64,000 nucleotides of DNA, from contig CAJNYU010004233.1 in assembly GCA_905331475.1 (NCBI GenBank), forward strand, positions 1-64,000. The letters are read 5' to 3'. This document shows positions 1 through 10,716 of this stretch, piece by piece. The notes beneath the pieces were generated by a model. The model did not search any database. It was not told the origin of the DNA and saw nothing but the letters and a program-made list of their open reading frames with translations. Every line of letters starts with the position of its first letter. Position 1 is the stretch's first letter. This DNA is from Rotaria socialis (lineage: Eukaryota; Rotifera; Eurotatoria; Philodinida; Philodinidae). A program made the position numbers and the translations under genes.

Positions 1-195
1 GAATGAGATTATCTTCATCATGGGACTCGTTGCATATGCCATTGTTGAATTCTTCATAAACATGACCATTAGCAGCCAACCAATATAATTGACGCTTCAC
101 ATCTTTATCAATAGTAAATGTTGGATAAAGAGACAGAAATTTTCTTAGTTTCAACCAAAATATGGATGACAGTATAGTCGTAACATTGAAGAATG

Positions 196-301
196 CAGAT
201 GGGGTACAAAATGCGTACCTCAGAGGTACAAATTTTTTTTGAGGTACAAAAGGCTCAAATGGGGTACTGTACCCCCAAATGGGGTGCGGCTGGCAACCCT
301 G
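196..301. repeat. Right end of a small inverted-repeat element
   Basis: The stretch ends in GGCTGGCAACCCTG, the same end as the full element at 62838-62963. Inside are GGGGTAC/GTACCCC and the perfect palindrome GTACCTCAGAGGTAC. Both copies share GGGGTACA and GTACCTCA words. No matching left end is visible here, so this copy is truncated or rearranged. The rest of 1-823 shows no convincing gene. Confidence 0.5.
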
Positions 302-823
302 ATATAAACACTGCATAGATATATGTTGAGAGCATGTAACATTTCGTAAGGTTTCAACGAGAAAATATGAAAAATATGACTTTCTAACTGTAGATATTTA
401 TTTCGTAACAGTAAGGGATGACAATAAAGAAAAAAACTAAGTGTTCATTCGATTGCGTCTACAGTTTTTTCCACTTGCATTTGTTTGAGTTTTTGTGAAT
501 AAGTTCGCCGCATTCATAACAGGCCTAAATGAGAAAAAAATGAAGCATTTGTTTCCTTTTTAGTAAATCTAGTTATATGAAATAAAATAAAATCAATCTT
601 GCATTGGATGGGAGAAGATGCTGCTGTATTTTTCAAGAAAATCAGCACATTTTAGAATGGGTTATATTTTGCACTGAGCTATTTCTAATTTCACTCTGCA
701 ATTAATTTTTATTTCTGAACGCTTCTTCATACAAGATCCATCAATTCATAGAAATATTCAACTTCTCTCAAAACGTAGTTATCTTTTCAAATAGCCAGCA
801 GAAAAAAACTATAATAAAACAAT

Positions 824-1925
824 TTACTTGGATATACTTCCCATTTGTTCCTTATAATTCCCGCTACTAGTCATATGCGTTTGTTGAGTATAATAGTCAT
901 TGTAGCTGTGGGCATAGTCCGCTCGCTGCATACGCATGGGCGGCATTGTTGTTCCATGCTGTTGTGCATAAAATCCCATTGGATTTGCTGGAATATAATT
1001 ATTGTTTGGTCCATTGTTGTTAAACACAGGATTTGCGTTCACGTTGATTATTGGTTGTTGTGGATGGAGCTATTTTAGAAAAAAAAGAAGGATTCTTATG
1101 ATTTCCTCATATACACAAAATGTTCAACTAGAACATAGCGGGTTTTTCTTTGCTTGAAAAATTCGAAAGCACACATCTAGGTTGGTATTGATTCAAATAC
1201 GATACCTAATTGAAGCCAAACAGCAGTTTTTCTTACAAAATTGTAAGAGCGATGATATAGTCTTAAAAGCTATTCTTAATTTTAATTACGTCCAGTGTTG
1301 TTGATATGAATCTAAATGGACACTCAAGTTGATTCATGGCAAAGAATCGTAATATCTCACAAAACATAGTGAGCACAGTTAATCTCTTGTAGATGGCGGT
1401 CAATTACATATGTGCGTATTACAGTTCACGTGAAGCTGGTATTCGCTTTTTTTACTAAATTTTCATATAAGCTTATAAAAACTCCTGTCGTCAAATTTAA
1501 TAAAACAAAATTGCTTTCAACGAAAAACGTAAAATATCTAAATTGTTCAGTTGAGCTGCTACAAAAGATATTATAAAATGGATTCATTTATCTTTACTGA
1601 AAATGTTGACAATACTGTATGAAGCGTTGATTGAAGCTAACAAATAATAGAAAATATCTAACTATCACTCAAGTCTCAATTGCACTTAAACTGAGCATAT
1701 AAGTCAGCTGATAGCAATCATCTGGATTGCAACAATTTCTATTTTCTCTCTATTCATGGTTGAAGTTTCCAGGAATATTATATAAGCTGCGAAAGAAAAT
1801 GGTACTATAATTGAAGAAAAAGAAAGTAAAATCAGTAGAATTCTCACCGTGATATGAATATGAAAGTTCATTTTATTATTAGTGTACGTGGTACGATCAA
1901 TTATGAAATATGTTTTGATAGGCAT
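824..1925 (-). CDS. Possible two-exon small protein, Asn/Gln/Tyr-rich
   Basis: I do not recognise this gene. The strongest part is the last exon, 824-1069: it follows a clean acceptor (CTAAAATAG) and encodes a polar tail rich in Asn, Pro, Gln, Tyr and Met ending KEQMGSISK. A phase-0 donor (CACG/GTGAGA) after 1848 closes a short open exon 1848-1925 beginning with ATG. Joining the two gives 107 residues in one frame. The first exon is weak and has no recognisable domain. The last exon could instead belong to a gene with more distant upstream exons, including an alternative 3' end of the kinase gene upstream, which has a phase-0 donor at 4353. Treat the terminal exon as likely coding and the join as tentative. 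Confidence 0.35.
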
Positions 1926-2347
1926 ATATATAGGACTATTTCTCGATTTCTTTTCTTTCCTTATACACGAAGATGCCTAGACGAAAAATTTAACAGAAAA
2001 AAGAAATCATACAAAGATGACGAATAATCATCTACTATTTATACTCGGCAGATATGAATCTGGACGGCAAAGACAGCGGCGTACAATCGTTGTTATCGAT
2101 GAAGATAGTTCAGTATCGGTCAATATTTTCTACAAAACATTTTGCTTGTCGAAAGAGAAAATATCACTTCTAAATATTTTACACTCGCTTCTTTCTCTTT
2201 CGTAAGGGATAAAGGATACACTTCGGTTTCATATTCGGATGATATGTATTCTTATAAACTATAATTCAAATGAATTAGCGCGAGCATTACGATAGTTTCA
2301 AAATCCACTCAGAATTGTAATTACATTCAAATCTGTTTCAAACGATA

Positions 2348-2610
2348 CCCAGGTCGAGCATTACGACGACTAGATACGGCCGTATACGCCAAATTTACGA
2401 CCGTATACGGGCCGTATTTTAACGTTTTGGTATGCGCCGTATTACGGCCGTATATCGCCGTGTCGTATACGGTAGTACACACCAACCGTTTTGAACCCGA
2501 GTCCGATCGTATACGGCCGTATCATAAACAGGAAACGACCAAACACTGCAACGTAAACGACCGTACCAACATCATGACCGACCGTATACGGCCGTAATTC
2601 TGAAGAAAAA
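2348..2610. repeat. CpG-rich TACGGCCGTA element, copy 1
   Basis: The stretch starts with CCCAGGTCGAG and carries many copies of self-complementary words (TACGGCCGTA, CGTATACG, CGATCG). It is strikingly CpG-rich in an AT-rich background. The segment TATTACGGCCGTATATC followed by CCGTGTCGTATACG recurs, slightly changed, at 60950-61000. The matching right terminus is not visible, so this copy may be truncated. No coding potential is seen. Confidence 0.6.
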
Positions 2611-2838
2611 AAATACATTCCTAAACCCCTCTCATCAATAGTGCGCAGACTACAGACATCAATTCTACTACATTTCCATAGGAATCACTCTAACCAAATG
2701 CAAGCAGCAAAAAACATCTACTCCAAATCACACAACAATAACAGAAATCATACTTCCAACAGATCTTGTCGGAGCACTCTCTATAACCTAAAATGCTCGC
2801 CCGCATCTCAAGTAAACTCCATATGATTTTCCGCGTAT

Positions 2839-3079
2839 CCTGCAGCAGGGATCATGCGTAATCTGAAAAATACAAAAGCACCAAAGAAATCCTGCAAAAA
2901 TCGCCTTCTGAAGGAAGCATCGTAGAGAATCGTGGAAAGCAGCATTCGATAGCCAGCATCAAGAGATCCATATTGGGCGATTTTTGCTCCATCCTGCAAC
3001 AGGGATCATGAGAAATCTGAAAAATACAAAAAGCATCAAAGAAATCCTGCAAAAATCACCTTCTGAAGGAAGCATCGTA
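2839..3079. repeat. Direct repeat, two ~87-base copies 154 bases apart
   Basis: Positions 2839-2924 and 2993-3079 are nearly identical, from CCTGCAGCAGGGATCATG through CTTCTGAAGGAAGCATCGTA. Between them GGCGATTTTTGC (about 2978) is the reverse complement of GCAAAAATCGCC in copy 1. The open frames crossing this region are by-products of the repeat and have no recognisable product. Confidence 0.75.
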
Positions 3080-3102
3080 CACTCTAAAAAAATAGGTTTT
3101 CC

Positions 3103-3398
3103 ACCGAACCCTGGAAAAAGGTTCGGTAGATTTGAAAAAGCATACAAATGCATCATACTGTCTGAAAAACACTTCTTTTTTTCCACGGAACCTTTAAAGG
3201 TTCTTCCGCTGGATACACGGGAAGAACCTTTTGCTACGAAACCTTTTTTAAGTTCCGTACATCAGAAAAAGGTTTAGCAAGAAAAATACAAAACCTTTAG
3301 GGTTCAGAGTTGAATTCTAATGGTTTCTTACTAAACCCCAATGGTTTCGTACTAAACCATAGAATTTGTTATGTCAGGAGAGATATCTCCTGACATAA
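3103..3398. repeat. AGGTTC/GAACCT-rich palindromic element
   Basis: The stretch holds nested inverted repeats: ACCGAACC/GGTTCGGT (3103-3127), the perfect 16-base palindrome GAACCTTTAAAGGTTC (3188-3203) and a hairpin with 13-base arms TTATGTCAGGAGA/TCTCCTGACATAA around GATA (3369-3398). Between them GGTTT(C/A) words are spaced regularly. This looks like a non-autonomous element or composite repeat. No gene is seen from here to 4241. Confidence 0.55.
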
Positions 3399-4241
3399 GG
3401 AGACTGCATGTTCGTATGATATCATCACTGTACATCAATGGCATTCTTACTCCTCTTTTTCAATGGCTCTTTCATCATGGATAACGGACGATAAAGAATG
3501 GAATAAGAGAAAGAGAGAGAATTACATTCTTTGTTGTTTTTCTTGTTTGTAGATTCATTCGCTTGTTTGGTTTTGAAAAGAAAGGAATAAGAATAATAAA
3601 GAAAACGGGGAAAGGACCTAACAATATCAATATCGAATTATTCTGAAAGTACTCTGCTTAATAAATAATTAGAAACTTGAAATGTATGGCATCATTCGGT
3701 AATTATCGATTGCTTTTTGTAATATTAGATATTAATGAAACAAGTAATAAAATTTGCACGATCAGGTAAAATGGTTTTAAGTATAGTTCCCAAATATGAG
3801 CAAGCATTTCCTATATGAAATACTATTCGAGCGAAATTTGCTGAAAAAATTGAATATACATGTATATTCATCAGTTAGTTCTAGAAATTATTGATTTTAT
3901 GAAGAAAAAGAAGTACATGAGATATTTAAAAGGCTGGTTAGATTTCGTTTTTTTCCCGTATATTTCATTGTTTCTGATAGCAGAAGTAAGAATAGTTATA
4001 ATAATGTACACACGAACATTGAACTCTCGCTGTCTCATACACACGCACTACTCTCTAGGCGTACAAATTGAATTGAACCACAGGTAGTAACAGCGAAAAA
4101 AAAATTAAATAATAATAAAAATAAAAATAAAAAAAACAAACAGGAAAAGCAATGTTTCTTTGTGAAAGACGCGCGACTCGAATATAAAATATTGTGCGAG
4201 TAATAGGAGAGTAAAAAATAGTAAATTGAGTCGTGGTATTT

Positions 4242-5890
4242 TCATAATGTCATTCCCATACGTTTCAATGCTAATAAAGCATTAACCGCTTTCTAAATAG
4301 GAAGTTTTAAGTTTATATTAAAATTAATATTTGTAAACGTAAATTTATTAACCTGCCAACGTCGTCTTATAACAAATCTACGTAACTTTTTTGTTGATAA
4401 TTTCTTTTCAGCTGTTTCTTCATCACTAGGAGTTGAGGCTAATTTTGGTCGACGAGTTAACCAGGGATGAGCAAGACAATCTTTAGCTAGAAGACGTTCA
4501 CTATACAATAGAAAAGTAGAAAGAAACACATATTTTTATTTTCTGACAATATTTCCTGAAAATATTGATACTCTTTATTTTTTAGAAGTAATTTTGAAAT
4601 GAAATCTTTTGCTTCATCTGATATATCAGTAAATGCTTCATCATCAAAATCAAAATTAACTCGATTTATATTTGTGTATGTATCATTGTCATTTTCGCCC
4701 ATAAATGGACTTAAGCCTGATAATCTAAATAGAATTTTTTCTTTTTTTTGCATAATTTTCCATTTTTTTTTATTCAATTACTTACAAAACATAACAAATT
4801 ACTCCAACAGACCTGAGAATAAACGAACGTAAAAACGAATAGTTGAAAAAGCGTGTGCTGACTGTATAGCTTACCACATATCAGTGCCAAATCCGATTCG
4901 ATCAAAATTAATAACTTCTGGTGCAACAAACTCAGGCGTACCAAATAGTACTTTAAGTTGTTTATCTGGGTCGAATTTTCGAGCAAGTCCAAAATCAATG
5001 ATTTTTATTCGGTGACCATCACGATTTAAACATAAAACATTTTCCGGCTAAATAATATAAAAATTAATAAACCTCAAAAATAAAACAAAAAATGAACTCT
5101 ACAACCTTCATATCAAGATGAATAATATTACATGAATGCATAAAATTGACTCCTTCACATATTTGCATCATATATAATTCACAAAGACGTTCAGTTAATA
5201 TAAAATCTTCATCAATGACACGCTCAAATAATTCACCACCAGTAATTCTTAAACAGAGAAAAAGAAAGAAAAATGTTCTTGTTACTTAAAAAAAATATAA
5301 GAATATATATTTACAATTCCATAATAAGGCAAATATCTGATTTTGTTTCAAACGCATCATAAAGTTGTAGAAGTCGTGGATGTTGAAGGGCTTTCATTAT
5401 TTCAATTTCATTAAATGCTTCAGTGCGATCTGTTTCTCGATTGATTTGTAGAAATTTTGCAGCCAATAAATGTTTTGTTGATCGCTCGCGACATTTTTTT
5501 ACTTCGCCAAATTTCCCTCTAAATTTCATGACCAATTTTAGTAATAAAGGGAAAAAAATTAAAATTACCTTCCAAGAAATTCCAGAAGTTCGTATTGATC
5601 TGTAACGGATTTATTCTTTTGTACTGTAACAATACGTGGTTTAAATGGTGGATCAATATCTATAGTGTTTAAATAAATAGTATTTAAATAAAAAATACAT
5701 TTTTAAAGATAATCCTTTTAAATACCTTCTTCAAGTACGACATCATGAGATGTATGGGGACCATGTTCTAGTAAAGCATCAGGCCTAAATAATAAATGGA
5801 CGAATTATTATATTTTCTAATCAAATATTTTCGAAATAATCAAAAATTTCTAAGACTTGAACAAGATAAAAGAGAATGATAAAATTGATA

Positions 5891-5927
<37 letters not shown>

Positions 5928-7075
5928 TTAATAAAGTAATATATTAGTTGTACATGTATAGATTACCCATATAGTCGAATAAATGAATCCCTTTTGTATT
6001 TTAGTGGGAAATTTGTATTAATGAAGAATTTTTTTGTGGAATTTTCAGATAAATTCAAATCTGATTGAATAGTATCTGAAGATAAAAATTGACGATATTG
6101 ATCAGCTATGTTTAGTTCAGATGAACAAAAACGTGTAGTGAGTGAATGTAATTTTGAGGATTGAAGATTTTCATTGTCTTCATAAGTTACTGCTGATGGT
6201 ATTATTTTTGTGAAAGTTGTTCTTCTTGCAGGTGATGGTGACAAAGAACAGCTTTGTTGAGAATATCTTAAATTTAAATCAAGATCATGCTGTTTTTTTG
6301 CTGAAAAGCTAGTAGAAAGATCAAAATGTGGCCGACTTGAAGAATCGGATAAAGACAACGATGAGCAAGTTGAATCAGTTGTACTTGAACGTGATATTGT
6401 AGCTGAATAATTCGTATCGTTTTTCATTACAGCAGGCATTGTATGTATAGCAGAATCAGTATCACTTTCAATATTTTGTTGAGATATTGTTAAATTTTGA
6501 GAAGAAATTTTCCTTGAAGAATTGTCTGGAGTAATGACTGGGGAGCTTGATTCAGGATTATGTGATCTATCATTATGGGCTACTGTTTCATAGACGATGA
6601 TTGGTTGTGGTTTATTTGCTTTTTTAGAATTGAATGGAATGCAAGTAGAAGAAGTTTCCACATCAGCAGCAATAACAACAGGTGAATTTTGTGAAGAATT
6701 TCCTTCGAATAGTTTTTTTACAGAAATACGAGCTGGCGGCGATAGCTTACTTGGCTTATGATTCATTGATGATAAACTATGCGCTTCGAATTGATGAATA
6801 ATATTAGCAACACGAGATGAAATTGGTTTTGTTTGTTCAGAACGACCATTATCATGAAAGCCAGATGAAGGTGATGGAGATGATGATGATGATGATGATG
6901 GTTTCACTAGTGAGACTAATGATTGTGAAGGTCGAGATGTAAATGTAAATGTATTGGAATCTGATAATAATGATGCTTGCAAAAAAAATGAAGTCATATT
7001 TTTGTTATTGTTGTCCTTCGTCGTCAAATCATCGACGGATGTCCATCTCTGTTGGGTAAACGTTGATGATGACAT
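4242..7075 (-). CDS. MYLK: Myosin light chain kinase-like Ser/Thr kinase
   Basis: A cytosolic calmodulin-activated kinase that by homology phosphorylates myosin regulatory light chain. Exons, 5' to 3': 7075-5967, 5784-5726, 5659-5569, 5518-5315, 5247-5106, 5047-4875, 4812-4786 (27 bases), 4724-4572, 4500-4353, 4292-4242. All phases agree and give 718 residues. Residues 1 to about 400 are Ser-rich low complexity with no visible Ig or FN3 domain. The kinase domain follows: glycine loop LGRGKFGEV, AAKFL lysine, HLDMKPENV catalytic loop, DFGLAR, and FGTPEFVAPEVI, very close to animal MLCK. The tail has the autoinhibitory/calmodulin segment LSTKKLRRFVIRRRWQ spliced to a 17-codon last exon (KAVNALLALKRMG). 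The ATG is preceded by an in-frame TAG and by an acceptor at 7079-7080, suggesting trans-splicing or a 5'UTR intron. Family assignment is firm; the start is one of two options (see 8378-9048). Confidence 0.9.
5890..5930. repeat. ATT trinucleotide microsatellite in kinase intron 1
   Basis: A run of TAT/ATT repeats in the first intron of the kinase gene. A shorter AAT run lies at about 7207-7236 upstream of the start. Confidence 0.8.
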
Positions 7076-8377
7076 TTTCTAAAACTATTTTCTAGCCGTC
7101 CTTTTTTTAAAAGTTTGTATCCGTAATACAGAGTGAAAACAATCCTTACAACCACAATAGATGAGGCACCAGACTGAATAGCCAATATCATCAACTATGT
7201 GACGACAATAGTAATAATAATAATAATAATAATAATAGTAAAATATTATCAAAACGAAAAGATACGTAACATAATGCACATGTATGGCTATGTATTTCAA
7301 CTTCAACCTGACACGCTTACTGTACAAAGGTATAGTTGCCGTTTTATTTGAAGGAGAAATCAGTCGTATACGTAGGTTTTGATGAAGAACGGAAAGAAAC
7401 GATAGAAGAAGAAGAAAAAAAGAAAGAAAATTCGATAATGATGATAATTTTCTACAAAAACAGAACGTAAATAAGCGAGAAGTATTATTATTAAATAAGA
7501 CATTGATCCCTTAATTTGATTTAGTAGATAAAGAATAATAAGTTCTTTAATTTAATAATAGCCAAAACTGTTTATTTGAAAAATTGCAGATGATTTCTGT
7601 ATCAAACCAGCTGATTTGGATTTGTCTAAAGTAAAAGCCTTTTAGTACGTCTAGGTGTGTCCTTCGGTTTTTTTTGTCTTCTTGACGCAAGTTTTTCTTT
7701 TTGTACATTTGAAACGTAGATTTGCTCTAATGTGAGTCATTAGATGCAAGTGTACTGGTAAGCGCTCGCCAATAAAGGTCGTATTATTATATAAAAATTG
7801 TACACCAAGGCCAAGGCTTTTCTCAAAATTATGACGAGCAATCGAATGAAGCTCATTTCTTCCCTCATGTCGAGACGTCTTATAATTATCATTTTCTTTT
7901 CTTTTTCAAGTTGATTGCGATGAAGAAACAAAAATCAGAGAAAAACAATATGTTAGATCGCATCATATTACACGTATGCAAAGAAAAAGAACCAGAAGGA
8001 GAATATGGGTATTGTATGTACATCGACGACAGACACACGGACATATCGTCCGGATAGATTTTCTAGGAATGCATAAAAGCAAATCACATGATCGAAATAT
8101 AAGTTAGATGGCGATGAATAATTGTGGATGTATGATGAATATATATATATATATATTTTTTTTTTCTTTTCTATCTCAATTACGAAGTTCACGTTTCTAT
8201 TGATAATTTTTCAATGTGCACAGATGAATTTACGCATTTTAGAATAAAATGTTGCAATCCGTGCAATCCAATTACAGCATTTACGAAAGAAAACAAAACA
8301 ATAAGATTCCTTTTCATATTTTCAAAAAGAATTTGCTATTTATAGAATCTTTAAAAAGAAATATTCTGTTCTCTTAC

Positions 8378-8405
8378 CGTTTCAATGAAGTGGCTAATGC
8401 ATTTG

Positions 8406-8454
<49 letters not shown>

Positions 8455-9048
8455 TGTAGTAGACTTATTAATAGGCGAAGAATTATTGTCTAATGTTTTT
8501 GATAATTGTCTTTTATATAATGGTTGATCTTTTTGATGTTGAATTTGAGCTTCCGTTTTTTGATGTGTTGCAAGTACAGATGATTGCTTAACGGGTAGTG
8601 CCGGTGAAACAGCTTGTTCAGTTGATGTGATCATTTTCTTTTTTGATATTTCGAAAGGCTTCGCTGGTAAAGATTCTGTTGATTTTTCAGTGGAATGATT
8701 GGTATTTGTATTCAAAGAATGAGATTGTTCATGGCGTACAGATGTATTCACAGGTCCCAAGCTAGGTTTATTTGTTGTAGGTTTTTCAGAATGTTTTCTT
8801 GTTGCTTCTGATATGCTCGATGTCGAAGTAGGGTTTGTATTGGATAGAAATTCATTGACATTATTGTCTGTACGAAAGTCACTGATTGTTTTATTTTTTG
8901 GCACACAGGATGTTCTTGATGTTGCTATTTTCTTTGCTGTTAATGGAGTTGAGGGCTGTTGTAATACTTCTTTAGCTTTTAACTGTATACCAAATTTATT
9001 GGCTACTTTATCTTTATTGAAAACACCAAGACCTGGAGTTACACTCAT
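8378..9048 (-). CDS. Alternative first coding exon, probably of the kinase gene
   Basis: An open exon of 671 bases begins at ATG 9048, with an in-frame TAA two codons upstream, and ends at a strong donor (AAACG/GTAAGA) in phase 2. It encodes a Ser/Thr/Lys-rich stretch starting MSVTPGLGVFNKDK with an alanine run near its end. The kinase first exon (5967-7075) also ends in phase 2, so this exon joins in frame to 5784 (CG + G) but not to the acceptor before the kinase ATG. It is therefore best read as an alternative N-terminus from an upstream promoter. A separate gene whose later exons I missed is possible. No known domain is recognised. Confidence 0.5.
8405..8457. repeat. CTG/GCT microsatellite encoding poly-alanine
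   Basis: Near-perfect GTT/GCT triplets read on the minus strand as an alanine run (then Thr) inside the exon 8378-9048. The region is length-variable by nature. Confidence 0.8.
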
Positions 9049-10716
9049 GTCTTACTTCAAACTAACAACGAGAATTTAATCAGTTGTTGTTGTGTTTGTA
9101 TGTGTCTCTACTTAGAATATCCTATCTCGTTTTCTCATTGCTAGGAAAGGAGCCAAAAAAAACAAGATGCATTCGGACCAAAAAGCAACGGCAATTCTTT
9201 CTTATTGACTCTATGGAAAGACGAGAAAAATATCTTCTTATTCTTTTGCTTTCATGCGCATGGAAGTAAGCACAGCAATATCAAGCTACATGTACAAAAT
9301 AGCAAAATAAGAATGGAACAGAGCACTAACACGCAGAAAGCCTTGGTATTACTACTGCTCGCGAATGGCAATACATGTTGTTATTGTGACTGCCAATGTG
9401 CGACATTAATGGCGACGGCTTGTTGCCTTCTGCATTTACTATTAGGACAAAAATAAGATAGAAGAAGAAGTTTTTTTTTTCTTCACACTAATAATTCTTC
9501 TTTTTTATGAACAATAAATTGACTGATTTTTATCTATTATCATAGCAATCATTAGATTAGCTTGAATCGTTCTTCTATCTTTTTCCACATGACATTTGTC
9601 GAGTGGATCCGGTATACAACCTGTGCCATGTCAATTTTCTTCTTTCCCGCTATTTTTTTCGTCTTGGAATTGCCAAATAAGATAAATCTACAGTGACATT
9701 TATATATCTTTCCTCCTGATACATATTAGATCAATAATGCGCTTCTTTGTTCGAAGTCTTCTAAACGCTATTGATGATTGTGGAAATAAGCACCATGAAC
9801 AATAACACGTACTTTTGTAAAGATACAAGTTAAGATATTTCGTTGAAAGGTATTTGTTATTTAAAATTCTGTTCATGGACAAACAGAAAACTATGAATTC
9901 TATGCTGGCAAGTTAAAACAGTTAAACTATCGCACATAATCATTGATGTAAAACAAGCACTTCAGTTGCGGTCATACAAGAACAGCATATAACAGTTTCA
10001 AGCAATGAGAAAAAATCACACAACTTTTAATCTTTTCCAATATCTCTTCGGCATTTTCTTCTACGATAAGTTTTTAGAATTAGTAGTATCTAATTGTTTC
10101 AAAAACAAAATTCAAATTACCGACGATTTTCATAGAATACTGTTTCCGATAATTTCTTGTTTCAAGCAAAATCTATGAAATTCAACATTCTACGCAAATG
10201 AATTGTATTCTTAGTAAATCGGCCTTTTTCTGGATTTTCAAATATTTTAATTTTAGGATTATCATTTATTCATTAGGCAATTTATTTAGTTTCTCGTTTT
10301 TGACTATGCGTATTCTTCGATGATATCTTTGAAATTATAATAATTTTCTAGTTCATAATTAATCTATATATGATGGCTTGCTATACTGTTCAAGTACGGT
10401 TAGTGACAAGCTTTGATTTAACATAAAATTCACTATTGATATCATTTGCATTTGAAGTCATGTCGATTTAGAAAAATATTATCTCCAGCTGTACATTTCT
10501 TTTTTAAACCAAAAAGAGTTTTGTTGAACACATTTTTCCTATTCATAATTGCACACGTGTATAAGAAAAAGAAGTCACACGGCTCACAGATATCCCGTGG
10601 TCAACATATGCTGAATATAAAAAAAACAATATTTAAAGAGAAGAGTAGCACTCTCATTAAATACCAAAAGAAAAAAAAGAAAATGAATAAAATGCAAATA
10701 TAATGGTATTTTTTGA
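9049..10716. other. Intergenic, no gene seen
   Basis: AT-rich DNA between the alternative kinase exon and the 3' end of the RNA-binding protein gene. Open frames here (for example 9205-9456 plus) have no splice context or recognisable composition. Confidence 0.6.

Noticed and set aside
845..1078. Plus-strand 77-codon open frame
   Set aside because: It is antisense to the better-supported terminal exon at 824-1069 and has no recognisable composition.
2808..3277. Several overlapping open frames on both strands
   Set aside because: They are created by the direct repeat and palindromic element; the same phrases recur in different frames.
5963..9048. Exon 8378-9048 spliced to the acceptor just before the kinase ATG
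   Set aside because: The phases do not agree and the join hits stops; joining to exon 5784 keeps the frame instead.
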